NCBI GenBank assembly: GCA_003223515.1
Contig: QHVI01000028.1
Coordinates: 1-64,000 of the forward strand
Length of the DNA stretch: 64,000 nucleotides
Origin: Candidatus Angelobacter sp. Gp1-AA117
Lineage (GTDB): Bacteria > Acidobacteriota > Terriglobia > Terriglobales > Acidobacteriaceae
Direction of reading: 5' to 3'
Part shown: one piece after another, positions 27,855-36,635 of the stretch
How positions within the stretch are numbered: position 1 is the first letter of the stretch
Layout of the letters: each line of letters opens with the position of its first letter
The notes under the pieces: generated by a model
Databases searched by the model: none
What the model was told of the DNA's origin: nothing
Seen by the model: the letters and a program-made list of their open reading frames with translations, nothing else
Made by a program: the position numbers and the translations under genes

Positions 27855-30338
27855 ATGTCACTGAATGAATACCGGCGAAAACGGGTCTTTTCCCGCACGC
27901 CTGAACCTCAACCCTCTTCATCCAATGATACCGGGAACCGGTTCTACGTGCAGCGGCACAGCGCCCGCCGCCTGCACTATGACCTGCGCCTGGAGATGGA
28001 GGGTGTCCTGAAGTCATGGGCCCTGCCCCACGGCCCTACGCTCGACCCGGCCATTAAAAGGCTGGCCGTACACGTGGAAGACCATCCGCTGGATTACGGC
28101 AACTTCGAGGGCACTATTCCCAGCGGCAATTACGGCGCAGGACAGGTCACCCTGTGGGATCGCGGCACCTACGAGTGGCTCGGCCCAAAAACTCCCGAGC
28201 AGCAGTGGCAGGCCGGGGACCTGAAGTTCCGCTTGCACGGCCAGCGCCTTATGGGTGAATTCGCCCTGGTGAGAACCAAGAGAAGCAATGGCAAAGACTG
28301 GCTGCTGATCAAGAAGCAGGATTTCGCCGTCCATTCGGGCTGGGACCCGGAGCAGGATGTACGCAGCATTGTGCCCGGACGGCCCGCGCTTTCGTCGGTT
28401 GAGGGCGCACTGGAAGCGCCGATGCCGGAGAGCATCACGCCTATGCTGGCTGTCCTGGGAACGGGATTGCCGGCCGGCTCTGACTGGCTTTACGAAGTGA
28501 AGTGGGACGGCGTACGCGCCATCGTGTTCATCGACAAGAAGCACGTTCACATGCAGGCGCGCCGGGGCATGGCCATCGAGAAACAATATCCTGAACTGCA
28601 TAAGATCGTGGACGCGGTGGATGCTGAAACCGCCATTCTCGATGGTGAGATCGTCTGCTTTGACGAGAATGGCTTACCCAGCTTTCAACTGCTGCAAAAC
28701 CGGATCGGCGCCAGCCCGCGTGCCATTCCTAAGCTTGTGCAAAGCCAGCCGGCCAGCTTCTTTGCTTTTGACCTGCTCTATCTCGATGGCTACGACCTGC
28801 GCCGCACACCCTTGATCGAACGCAAACAGCTTCTGCAGGCGGTGCTGCGGCCCGATGAAACTTTTCGCTTCTCTGAGCACTTTACCGGCAACGGTGAAGA
28901 GTTGTTGCAGGCCGTCCATGAGAAAGGACTCGAAGGCCTGGTCGCCAAGCAGACGTATAGCCTGTATGAGCCCAAGCGCAGCCGTGAGTGGGTGAAAGTG
29001 AAGGTTCTGAACCAGCAGGATTTCGTAATCTGCGGCCTGCTGGAAGGCGAGCGCGATTACTTCGGCGCTCTGCTGCTGGCCTACTACGATGACCGGCGGC
29101 TGGTCTATGCCGGCAACGTAGGCTCAGGGTTCACGCAGGAATCATTGAAAGCCGTTTATAAAAAGCTCGAACCGCTGATCATATCGAAGTCCCCGCTGAG
29201 CGTCACCCCTAAAGATATTGGCAAGCCCATCTGGATGAAGCCGGAGTTGGTCTGCACGGTGCGCTTTAATACCTGGACCAACGAAGACCGCCTACGCGCG
29301 CCGGTATTCCTTGGCCTGCGTGACGATCAAGATCCCCGCGAGGTGGTGCGCGAAACCGGACTCAACATCTCTGAGCCGCCTGTTCCAGCGAAACTATTGC
29401 CGGGGGATGAGAATGAAGTTTCTCTGATCATAGATAGCCGTCGGCTGAAATTCACCAACCTGAAGAAAGTTTTTTATCCGCAGGAGGGCCACACCAAACG
29501 CGATGTAATCAACTTTTATGCGGGAGTTGCTGACATGCTGGTGCCTTATCTACAAGGCCGTCCGCTCTCTCTGCGCCGCTATCCCAACGGCATTGAAGGC
29601 GAGTCCTTCTTCCAGAAAGACGCTCCGGCAGGAATTCCTGAGTGGCTGCATACCGAGTTGATCACGGAAGAAAGTTCTTCCAAGAATTATGTGATTGCCG
29701 ACGACAAGGCTTCCCTGCTTTATCTCGCCAATCTCGGCTGTATCGACCAGAATCCCTGGATGAGCCGGGTGGGCTCGCTCGACAACCCTGACTTCATCCT
29801 GATCGATCTTGACCCTTATCACTGCGGATATGACCGCATCATCGAAGCGGCGCAGCTTGTGCGGCAGAAGCTCGATCAGATCAGGCTGCAGGGGTATCCG
29901 AAAACTACTGGCGGCGATGGCATGCACGTCTATGTGCCGGTCGAACCGATTTACAGCTTCCAGCAAACACGCTCGTTTGCCGAAATCCTGGCACGCTGGA
30001 TGGCCGCCGAACGGCCGGACATGTTTACGACTCCGCGTACCGTGGCCGCGCGCGAAAAAGGCAAAGTTTATTTCGATTACCTGCAAAATTCTTCCGGAAA
30101 AACTATCTCTGCGCCCTACGTGCTGCGTGCCTATCCCGGCGCGCCAGTGGCTACGCCGCTCAAATGGGACGAAGTAAAACCCGGCCTGAAACCCACCCAG
30201 TTCCACATCGGCAACGCGCTGCGACGGTTTGAGCGCATGGGTGATCTATTCGCGGGAGTGCTGAACAAATCCCAGCGGATTGAGGATGCGCTGGAGAGGA
30301 TTGCTAAGTTGGTCTCTTCTCCTGTGGATCGTATCTGA
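27855..30338 (+). CDS. ligD: Multifunctional NHEJ DNA ligase D
   Basis: 827-residue repair enzyme with domains in the order phosphoesterase (about residues 28-150), ATP-dependent ligase (about 195-505) and primase-polymerase (about 535-800). The phosphoesterase shows FYVQRHSARRLHYDLRLE. The ligase nucleophile is Lys216 in YEVKWDGVRA, and the polymerase metal site is the Asp pair in LIDLDP (651 and 653). It processes and seals Ku-bound ends. No Shine-Dalgarno is visible; TACTGT ends 6 bases before the ATG, which fits a leaderless mRNA. The linker before the ligase domain (GRPALSSVEGALEAP) looks low in complexity and may derive from a small intragenic repeat. Confidence 0.96.
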   Translation: MSLNEYRRKRVFSRTPEPQPSSSNDTGNRFYVQRHSARRLHYDLRLEMEGVLKSWALPHGPTLDPAIKRLAVHVEDHPLDYGNFEGTIPSGNYGAGQVTLWDRGTYEWLGPKTPEQQWQAGDLKFRLHGQRLMGEFALVRTKRSNGKDWLLIKKQDFAVHSGWDPEQDVRSIVPGRPALSSVEGALEAPMPESITPMLAVLGTGLPAGSDWLYEVKWDGVRAIVFIDKKHVHMQARRGMAIEKQYPELHKIVDAVDAETAILDGEIVCFDENGLPSFQLLQNRIGASPRAIPKLVQSQPASFFAFDLLYLDGYDLRRTPLIERKQLLQAVLRPDETFRFSEHFTGNGEELLQAVHEKGLEGLVAKQTYSLYEPKRSREWVKVKVLNQQDFVICGLLEGERDYFGALLLAYYDDRRLVYAGNVGSGFTQESLKAVYKKLEPLIISKSPLSVTPKDIGKPIWMKPELVCTVRFNTWTNEDRLRAPVFLGLRDDQDPREVVRETGLNISEPPVPAKLLPGDENEVSLIIDSRRLKFTNLKKVFYPQEGHTKRDVINFYAGVADMLVPYLQGRPLSLRRYPNGIEGESFFQKDAPAGIPEWLHTELITEESSSKNYVIADDKASLLYLANLGCIDQNPWMSRVGSLDNPDFILIDLDPYHCGYDRIIEAAQLVRQKLDQIRLQGYPKTTGGDGMHVYVPVEPIYSFQQTRSFAEILARWMAAERPDMFTTPRTVAAREKGKVYFDYLQNSSGKTISAPYVLRAYPGAPVATPLKWDEVKPGLKPTQFHIGNALRRFERMGDLFAGVLNKSQRIEDALERIAKLVSSPVDRI

Positions 30339-30373
30339 ACAAAATTCGCAGATCGGCTCAATCACCAGCAGAG

Positions 30374-30706
30374 TTAAGACTTTGAATTCAAAGTACGATC
30401 CACATGCTCGGGATCGCGAGCAATAAGAGTCAAATATGCCTTTGTGGGCTGGTCGGGCTCGGCACGGCCCTGCTCCCAGTCGCGCAGGGTGCCCAGTGGA
30501 ATATGATAGCGGTCGGCAAATTCTTCCTGGGTCAAATCCAATGCACGGCGAACGATTTTCACCTGTGGCGTGCGTTTCATACGCGCTAAATCAGCAAGAG
30601 TTAACGGCTGGGCATCACGGTCGACGCGAGCAGCCCGTTCAACCGCTTCCCGGCTCATAGATCGCGGAGGCTTAGGAATTTTGCTGGAAATAATCTTCTT
30701 CTTCAT
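30374..30706 (-). CDS. XRE-type helix-turn-helix antitoxin
   Basis: 110-residue DNA-binding protein. The helix-turn-helix lies near residues 55-95: VKIVRRALDLTQEEFADRYH followed by IPLGTLRDWEQGR. I place the start at the ATG at 30706 (MKKKIIS); the longer frame runs into the toxin gene. The gene overlaps the end of the upstream BrnT-like gene by 35 bases, the usual coupling of a toxin-antitoxin pair. It should bind the toxin and repress the operon. BrnT normally pairs with a CopG/ribbon-helix-helix BrnA, so an XRE-type partner is less common. Confidence 0.8.
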   Translation of the reverse strand: MKKKIISSKIPKPPRSMSREAVERAARVDRDAQPLTLADLARMKRTPQVKIVRRALDLTQEEFADRYHIPLGTLRDWEQGRAEPDQPTKAYLTLIARDPEHVDRTLNSKS

Positions 30707-30950
30707 GCTGGGTCGTCCGTCGAGCAGAAATAATGCGAATGCAGTCTCCGCGCTCGGTGTAAACAACAAACACGATCATGTGGCCGGCTGCCATCCCGAT
30801 AAGGATGAAACGGCGTTCGCCGTAATCCTCACGGTCATCCATACGCTCTACCGCGAACACATCTCTAAATACCGTTTTTGCCAGCTCAAAACTAACTCCA
30901 TGGAGCCGCAAGTTCGCCTGCGCTTTATCCTGATCCCATTCGAATTCCAA
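30672..30950 (-). CDS. brnT: BrnT-family toxin
   Basis: 92-residue protein of the BrnT family, ribonuclease toxins with a RelE-like fold. MEFEWDQDKAQANLRLHGVSFELA matches the typical start FEWDxxKAxxNxxKHGVsFexA, and YTERGDCIRIISARRTT matches the conserved C-terminal strand and helix. The only fitting start is a TTG at 30950, with AGGA close upstream. It is the first gene of a two-gene unit with the XRE antitoxin, the toxin-first order known for BrnT/BrnA. Confidence 0.85.
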   Translation of the reverse strand: MEFEWDQDKAQANLRLHGVSFELAKTVFRDVFAVERMDDREDYGERRFILIGMAAGHMIVFVVYTERGDCIRIISARRTTQHEEEDYFQQNS

Positions 30951-31066
30951 ATTCCTATGCTACGGGATTCCAGTAGTTTTTTCAATGCTCAAGGCATACA
31001 GCATGTCGAGCGCGTGGACAATCATTTGTGGGAGTGCTGAACAAACCTCTCGGATTCACAAACAGC

Positions 31067-31897
31067 TCATCTCTTCATGTGCTCTGCCAGGAAGCTAAGC
31101 ACATCCGTGCCCCAGATGTCGGTGGCGGTAGCGCAGAATTTGCCGTGTCCCTCCTGATGGCTGCTGCCAAACGGAGGATAAATTTTCGATTGAAAATCTT
31201 TGTGTTTGCCGGCTGCCTCTTTGCTGAGGACTTTGCTCGGTTCCAGGTTGTAATCATTCTGCGCCTGAATCATGAGAATGGGAGCTTTCGCCTGATCGAC
31301 GGCGCGCACCAAGCGCTCGCGCAAGGGCTGATTGCCTTCCCACGACATTGCGGCAGGAGCGAAGGGGACCAGTGCTTTTACACCAAGATCCCGTTCCCCG
31401 GCCAGCAGTGTCTGAATCCCACCGTAAGAACAGCCTGAAACAGCGATTCTTTCAGGATCGACAAAGGGCTGTGATTTCAGATAATTAAGAGCCGCTATTA
31501 CATCTTCTACTTCAACTTCCTGAAGTTCTACCATGCGCCGGGCGCGCTGTGATGAAGGCGCTTGCTGCACCAGATCTTCTATGTAATCGCCGGGCGAGCG
31601 GCCTTGTCCCCTGCGGTGCGGAACAAAGAAGACGAAGAAATGGCTGGTATAAAAGCTGCCCAATTCCGGGCGCCAGCCTGGCAGCTTCTCGCGGCCATGA
31701 TTCCAGAGAATGGCAGGGAATGGACCAGGGCCGTTGGGCCTCCAGAGAAAACCGTGCAGTTGCAGTTTGCCGCTCTGGAACGTCACTTCTTGCGGGGTTA
31801 CAGGAGCGGGCGCCAGGTTGGATTGCGTGCCTGCGCCAACGGCAAAGCTCAGAAACATCAATGCGCAAAGCGTTGTTCTTGCCAATGCTTTGGGCAC
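31067..31897 (-). CDS. Secreted alpha/beta hydrolase, dienelactone hydrolase-like
   Basis: 276-residue hydrolase. I choose the GTG at 31897, one base after the stop of the upstream aldolase gene. AGGAAG precedes it, and the protein then begins with a clean signal peptide (VPKALARTTLCALMFLSFAVGA). The alpha/beta fold is shown by GFLWRPNGPGPFPAILWNHG (oxyanion loop), the nucleophile Ser in GCSYGG, an acid in IQAQNDYN, and the catalytic His near SSHQEGHGKF. The substrate is unknown. It is the last gene of the aromatic cluster, so an ester or lactone substrate is possible. Confidence 0.85.
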   Translation of the reverse strand: MPKALARTTLCALMFLSFAVGAGTQSNLAPAPVTPQEVTFQSGKLQLHGFLWRPNGPGPFPAILWNHGREKLPGWRPELGSFYTSHFFVFFVPHRRGQGRSPGDYIEDLVQQAPSSQRARRMVELQEVEVEDVIAALNYLKSQPFVDPERIAVSGCSYGGIQTLLAGERDLGVKALVPFAPAAMSWEGNQPLRERLVRAVDQAKAPILMIQAQNDYNLEPSKVLSKEAAGKHKDFQSKIYPPFGSSHQEGHGKFCATATDIWGTDVLSFLAEHMKR

Positions 31898-31898
31898 G

Positions 31899-32666
31899 CT
31901 AGTTTCTTCCTGCGAAGGCCATCTCCGATGTTCTTGCAAACAATCCCGGATCGGTCTGCTGCAGCCTCTTGAGCAGATCTTCCCACAAGTTATCAACGAT
32001 AGGAATCTTGGCCAGTTCGTGCTTAGCTGTGAGCGCATGCTCGGGTGCAATGGCATGCGGCTTGAGCCCAGTGGCTTGCGCGGCAGATGCCACGGAGATG
32101 TTCCTCTGGCATGTGCCTTCCAGCAGCATCATGCGAAAGAGCGCGTGCCTGATGCTGGGGCCGGTGGTGATCGCGCCATGATTGGGCAGAAGCACAACCG
32201 GCTTCTTACCGAGCGCTTCAGCAAAGGGACGCACGCGGTCTTCCGAGGAGGCCAGCCCGGTGAATTCGTCGTCGACAATGGCAATATCATCAGCGAGGAG
32301 GCAGCTCTCCTGATCGAACGTCTCCGGGACTTTGCGGAAGGTCGTCCAGGTAACGGTCGCCGGCGGATGCGTATGGGCGACGGCAGCAATGTGCGGATTG
32401 TAGCGGTGAATCACGCCATGCAGATGAATCGTTTCATTCACATAGGGATTCACAGAGGGATCATGATCCAGCACCTTACCGTTGTAATCCATGATGAGAA
32501 TGTCTGCGGGAGTGAGGGTTGCAAATGACGGCCCGAAGCGGTTCACCAGCATGGTGTTTTCCGCCACGGTGATGCTCAGGTGTCCGGCATTGCCGACACT
32601 CAGGCCAAAACGAAACAGCAGCCGCGCCGCATAACAGATATCAAGCTTCAACGATTCAACAGACAT
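31899..32666 (-). CDS. Class II aldolase/adducin-family protein
   Basis: 255-residue metal-dependent aldolase or decarboxylase of the class II aldolase/adducin fold. The zinc ligands are visible in ETIHLHGVIHRYNPHIAAVAHTHPP-type spacing (HxH around residue 100) and in PNHG. GNAGHLSI corresponds to the GNxSxR phosphate-binding loop in degenerate form, so the substrate may not be phosphorylated. AGGAG lies before the ATG. It follows the cupin gene by 75 bases and is directly coupled to the hydrolase. In this context it may act on a ring-cleavage product or an aromatic side chain. Confidence 0.85.
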   Translation of the reverse strand: MSVESLKLDICYAARLLFRFGLSVGNAGHLSITVAENTMLVNRFGPSFATLTPADILIMDYNGKVLDHDPSVNPYVNETIHLHGVIHRYNPHIAAVAHTHPPATVTWTTFRKVPETFDQESCLLADDIAIVDDEFTGLASSEDRVRPFAEALGKKPVVLLPNHGAITTGPSIRHALFRMMLLEGTCQRNISVASAAQATGLKPHAIAPEHALTAKHELAKIPIVDNLWEDLLKRLQQTDPGLFARTSEMAFAGRN

Positions 32667-32741
32667 ATTCCGCTCCTGTCCTTTGTTTCCTTTGCGGTAA
32701 AAAACGGATTTTGGTTGTGGCTCACTACGCTGCGGGTAAAG

Positions 32742-33128
32742 CTATTCACCTTCCTGCTGGTGCTTGACCAGGTGCGCATAATCCTCACGCGCCGGGACAA
32801 AGAAATCCAGGTTCATCACCGGTTCATCTCCTAGGGGTTCAATGTAATGCACCGCACCCGCAGGGATCACCAGAATGGAGCCGGGGCCAACCTCGTGTCC
32901 GGTCTCACCTATATGGTAAATGGCGCGCCCGCTCACAATGCAGGCCAATTGCTCGAACGTATGGCTGTGCGGATTGATGGCCATTCCCGGATGGCATTCG
33001 TTCATCACCATCATTATATCTTTCCATTGAAAACCTTTGCGGCTTAGCCCTTTACGGACTACCTCTGAAGGAATAGTTGACCAGTTGTAAGCTTTGCCGT
33101 CAGTCTTTTTGTCAGCGGTCGTGCTCAT
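32742..33128 (-). CDS. Cupin-domain protein
   Basis: 128-residue single-domain cupin. Motif 1 is PHSHTFEQLACIVSGRA and motif 2 is GSILVIPAGAVHYIEP, which supply the metal-binding His and Glu residues. It has no other domain. The start could be the ATG at 33128 or the GTG one codon upstream; both fit the GGAAGGGAG sequence before them. It lies 3 bases behind the DUF6282-like gene, so the two are coupled. Cupins in aromatic clusters can be dioxygenases, isomerases or ligand sensors; I cannot choose. Confidence 0.85.
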   Translation of the reverse strand: MSTTADKKTDGKAYNWSTIPSEVVRKGLSRKGFQWKDIMMVMNECHPGMAINPHSHTFEQLACIVSGRAIYHIGETGHEVGPGSILVIPAGAVHYIEPLGDEPVMNLDFFVPAREDYAHLVKHQQEGE

Positions 33129-33131
33129 CAC

Positions 33132-34067
33132 TTATGCTCCCTTCCTGGCTGCGGGCAGGCGGCGCTCGGCTTCCTGCTCCAGTCCCAGCAGCGATTCAGC
33201 GTTCTTCTTGATCATCATCTCAATCTCGTGCTCTTTCACTCCAATATCGAGCAGCTTCTCAATGGTGTAACGGAGTCCTTCGACAGGAAGAGGATTGTTC
33301 TTCTGTCCCAAGTCGGAGCCCAGCAGGGTGCGCTCCGGCCCAACCAGCTCAATCCAGTGCTTCAGGCGGTCGAAGTCCCAGAAATGAAATGTCGATTGCG
33401 GATGGTACATGCACATGGAATGCTCGATGTAAGCGCCGAGCCGGACGAACTCCTGCACATCTTTTTCGCTGGCATCAATCACGAAATCAGGATGGTTGAT
33501 CAGCATGCGGCGCACTCCGACCTCGCGCCCACCGCGCAAGAGCGCCAGAACCTCCGGCACTGAGACGTGGCCCGAGGACATGATGGCATCTTTTTCGGCA
33601 ATTAGTTCCAGGATCAGCCGTGCCTCGGGCAGAAGCTCACCACGCTCATCGATGACTTTTACCGGGATGTCGGGCAGTTCCCTGCCTTCCTGGTGAGGAA
33701 ACTTCATGTGCGGGTGAGCTTCATGATGCTTGATGTGGTTCTCAGAAGAGATGGTTGGGAACCAGACGATCTTTCCGCCCAGGCGCAGAGTCATGTCCAC
33801 AATATAGGGATTCAATCCGCCTACATAGCTGTTGAGCACCACGCCGCCGAATACATGAATAGGAATATCTTTCAGGTCATGCGTCTTGAGAGGGATTAAC
33901 TCCGGCGCGGTGGTGTGATGATGGCTCTTGATGACAATGGCACGCATTCCGGCATCACTGGCCTGCCGCGCAGCCTCAACCGCATCAATACGGCGTGGAA
34001 AAAGCGACGGTGCAGGATGAATATGCAAATCAATCGAACCATGCATCAAGCGGGAAACAGCATCCAT
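33132..34067 (-). CDS. DUF6282-like metal-dependent hydrolase (amidohydrolase fold)
   Basis: 311-residue TIM-barrel protein with the amidohydrolase-like metal motif DLHIHPAP near residue 12 and further His in IKSHHHTTAPE, SSGHVSVPE and LINHPD. The family is known mainly by sequence. Pyrone dicarboxylate lactonase (LigI) has a similar fold and acts after LigAB ring cleavage, so hydrolysis of a ring-cleavage lactone is a reasonable inference here. GGAGG precedes the ATG. It is the first of four close genes (hydrolase, cupin, class II aldolase, alpha/beta hydrolase). Confidence 0.75.
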   Translation of the reverse strand: MDAVSRLMHGSIDLHIHPAPSLFPRRIDAVEAARQASDAGMRAIVIKSHHHTTAPELIPLKTHDLKDIPIHVFGGVVLNSYVGGLNPYIVDMTLRLGGKIVWFPTISSENHIKHHEAHPHMKFPHQEGRELPDIPVKVIDERGELLPEARLILELIAEKDAIMSSGHVSVPEVLALLRGGREVGVRRMLINHPDFVIDASEKDVQEFVRLGAYIEHSMCMYHPQSTFHFWDFDRLKHWIELVGPERTLLGSDLGQKNNPLPVEGLRYTIEKLLDIGVKEHEIEMMIKKNAESLLGLEQEAERRLPAARKGA

Positions 34068-34212
34068 GGGGGCCTCCAGAAAAACAACAAATTGCAGCTA
34101 GCAATGGCAATTAGCAAAACCGGTGTTGGCTCTTAGCTCTACTAATCGACTTTCTTTTTTTACATACAGTGGTCCGCAGTTTAAATTTTGGCAATTTTGG
34201 CAATAAATAGCT

Positions 34213-34276
34213 GACCCGATTACCCGATGACCGGATGACCCGATCTCAGATCACTCGATCACCGGATCTCCCGATT
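34213..34276. repeat. CCCGAT box cluster, copy A
   Basis: Seven or so CCCGAT-like units (GATGACCCGATCT and variants) in 64 bases, ending at the stop codon of the flavin reductase gene. A matching cluster lies at 36566-36612, next to the ligB stop. Both spacers also contain an AATTAGCAAAA...TAGCTCT box on their far side. Confidence 0.6.
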
Positions 34277-34278
34277 CT

Positions 34279-34866
34279 TCACCATCCCCATCCCGGCAGC
34301 CCGATATCTTTCGCCGATCCCCAGGGTTCCAGGTTGTTTGCCGGGGATTCCGATGCGGGAGAGAGTTTGCGATAGTTGCGATCGAAGTACAGCAGCGGAT
34401 GAGGTTCTTTGTCGTTTAACTCACAAGCCACTACCCGGCCAACGAACAGAATGTGATCAGTTATCGCGAACGACTGCTCCACCGTACACACAAAATGTCC
34501 TAAAGATTCGTTCAGAATAGGGACACCGGCCGCCTCGTCAGAGTGCCAGGCAATGCCCTCGAAGTGATCTTTGCTGGTTGAGGCAAACTGCTCTGCGCAG
34601 GGCTTGGCTGCATGGCTCAGCAGATGGACGGCAAAGGCTCCGGTTTCCTGCACTCCCTGCGCCGTATTCGAGGTGGTGGTTAGTGAAATAAGTATCATCG
34701 GCGGCCTGGCGGAAACAGAACACACGGCGGTAGCGGTCAAGCCCACGGGAGTACCCTTTGAGGTTGAGGTAATAACCGTGACTCCCGAGGCCAGATGTCT
34801 TATGACATTGCGAAACAGTTCTGGCGATATCGGCTCAGGAGTCTTCTTTGGTTCAGGCTGTGACAT
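34279..34866 (-). CDS. Flavin reductase, HpaC-like small component
   Basis: 195-residue flavin:NAD(P)H reductase domain protein. It supplies reduced flavin to the HpaB-type oxygenase encoded just upstream. Typical segments are FRNVIRHLASGVTVITS, VGLTATAVCSVSARPPMILISL and HFEGIAWH. The ATG at 34866 overlaps the hpaB stop by 14 bases, with GAGGA ahead of it, so the two components are translationally coupled. A C-terminal tail of about 25 residues is not part of the domain. The family is secure; the pairing is inferred from position. Confidence 0.9.
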   Translation of the reverse strand: MSQPEPKKTPEPISPELFRNVIRHLASGVTVITSTSKGTPVGLTATAVCSVSARPPMILISLTTTSNTAQGVQETGAFAVHLLSHAAKPCAEQFASTSKDHFEGIAWHSDEAAGVPILNESLGHFVCTVEQSFAITDHILFVGRVVACELNDKEPHPLLYFDRNYRKLSPASESPANNLEPWGSAKDIGLPGWGW

Positions 34867-36334
34867 GACTTTCCTCGGAGGCGCGGGCGTCCCATTCGGC
34901 GGTACGCCGGGCAAAATCCCATATCCTCTGCTTCAACTCATTCTGAAGAGGATAGTTCTGGTAGCGCATCATTCCTAACCGCCACGGATCACCGGAGAAA
35001 TACCGCTCATAAAGCGTTTGCCGTCCTGCGAACGAGGAACAGGAGACGTCCCAGGCAATGCGGAACAACTGGATGCGTTTATCGGCAGCGATATTGGCGC
35101 CCTGGTAATAACGTTCGATATCAGCGGCCCGCTCGCCGGTAAGCTCCTGCGAGCCGGGTACCATGACCAGTCCACTGGCACCGAGGATCTGGATGATTTC
35201 CACGAGTCTGGGATAAAGCTGCGGGAACAGAGTCCGCACTGTAAGCAACGGCTGATCATGGGGCAGCACGGTGCCATTCAGCCCGGGAATACAATCAGCC
35301 TCGGAGGCGCGAATACAACTGCGCACCAACTCCACGGTATTGATCATTTCATGGATATAGTTCTGTACATGCTGAAAGCCATTGATGCCCACCGCTTCAG
35401 ACATATTCAGCGCTACACCCAGCAGGAACTCGGCCTTAGCCAGGTTCTTGATGGCGAACTGGTGCATGATCTGGTTCATGCATCCGCTCTCAATGAACAT
35501 GCCATTGCCCAGCTTGGGATTTTGATAGACGAAGACGCGCTCCCAGGGCACCAGAACATTATCAAAGATGGCGACACAATCCATCTCGTCCATGCGGGCA
35601 GAAAAAGGATAATCTTGCACCCGCGCATCTACAGGGGTGATCGCCGGACGGCAGATGAAGCGCAGCCCTTTGGTGGCTACCGAGATGCTGAAGGCGAACG
35701 CGTATGGTTTAGCTTCTTCTGAGAGCTGCAGGAAAGTAGAAGGAAAAACAGCAATATCGTTGGAAAACGGCGCCAGAGTTGCAATCATGCGTGCGCCGTG
35801 GATGATAATTCCTGCATCGGTTTCCTTTACTACCGCGGCCGCCGTATTCTGCTGGTGAACGGGCTTCGAACGATCGGTTTGCGGGTTGATGAGCGTGTGG
35901 GTAAGAGCAAGGTCGTTTTCACGCAGGTACTCGTAATAGTTACGGATATTTTTGCCGAACTTCTCTCCACCGCGCGCGAAATATTCAGAACCGGAGCCAA
36001 AGCCGGTCATGTGGACATTCATGAAATCGGGGCTGCGTCCCATCATGCCGCCGGTCCAGTCCATCCAGGTTTTCACCATCTCACGCCGGCGCACCAGATC
36101 GGCCTGTGATTTCGGCTCAATATAAGACAGGCCGTAGCGCTTGCCGTCAGCGCCGGCATAAGTGAGTTTTTCCTGCAATTCCGGACGGTGCTGCAGGTCG
36201 TAGAGTTCGGCAATGGATGCAGCTACGTCTTTAAACCGGGGATCGAGGGTCACATCGCGGACGCGTTCGCCATCCATCCAGATTTCCCGGTCATCCCGCA
36301 GGGAATCCAGATATTGCCGGCCGGTTTTTATCAT
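34853..36334 (-). CDS. hpaB: HpaB-type flavin-dependent aromatic monooxygenase (oxygenase component)
   Basis: 493-residue oxygenase of the 4-hydroxyphenylacetate 3-hydroxylase family, which ortho-hydroxylates phenols with FADH2 supplied by a reductase. It starts MIKTGRQYLDSLRDDREIWMDGERV, the standard family opening. It contains THTLINPQTDRSKP, the flavin-site region near RMIATLAPFSNDIAVFPS and DNVLVPWERVFVY. Length is normal for the family. AGGAG precedes the ATG. Lying between a LigAB dioxygenase and a flavin reductase, it probably makes the catecholic substrate that LigAB then cleaves. The exact phenol cannot be named. Confidence 0.92.
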   Translation of the reverse strand: MIKTGRQYLDSLRDDREIWMDGERVRDVTLDPRFKDVAASIAELYDLQHRPELQEKLTYAGADGKRYGLSYIEPKSQADLVRRREMVKTWMDWTGGMMGRSPDFMNVHMTGFGSGSEYFARGGEKFGKNIRNYYEYLRENDLALTHTLINPQTDRSKPVHQQNTAAAVVKETDAGIIIHGARMIATLAPFSNDIAVFPSTFLQLSEEAKPYAFAFSISVATKGLRFICRPAITPVDARVQDYPFSARMDEMDCVAIFDNVLVPWERVFVYQNPKLGNGMFIESGCMNQIMHQFAIKNLAKAEFLLGVALNMSEAVGINGFQHVQNYIHEMINTVELVRSCIRASEADCIPGLNGTVLPHDQPLLTVRTLFPQLYPRLVEIIQILGASGLVMVPGSQELTGERAADIERYYQGANIAADKRIQLFRIAWDVSCSSFAGRQTLYERYFSGDPWRLGMMRYQNYPLQNELKQRIWDFARRTAEWDARASEESHVTA

Positions 36335-36635
36335 GAAAGGCTCCTGACGATAGCAATTAGCAAAAGCGACTTTGGCTATTAGCTCTTAGCTCCTCGCTCC
36401 TGGCTCCAATACTGTTTACTTAAGGTGAATTCAAAACCGCTTCGTCATCCCGAGGAATTCCCCACGCGGCAGCGGGGGAAATTCGGAGGGACCTTGTGGT
36501 TTGGCTGTTGACTCCGAACCTTCCAAAAAGTTCTTAAGTAAATAGTATTGCTCCTGGCTCGTGCTCGATTTCCCGATGACCCGATCTTCAGATCACCCGA
36601 TCACCCGATTCTTCATTACCCATTTACCCAATTTT
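36335..36635. other. Spacer with dispersed repeats between hpaB and ligB
   Basis: 301 bases without a gene. It holds an AATTAGCAAAAGCG...TTAGCTCTTAGCTCC box (about 36357-36405), an inverted GTTTACTTAAG / CTTAAGTAAATA pair flanking 36412-36545, and the CCCGAT cluster copy B (36566-36612). The layout repeats that of the spacer at 34068-34278. No promoter is obvious. Confidence 0.5.
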
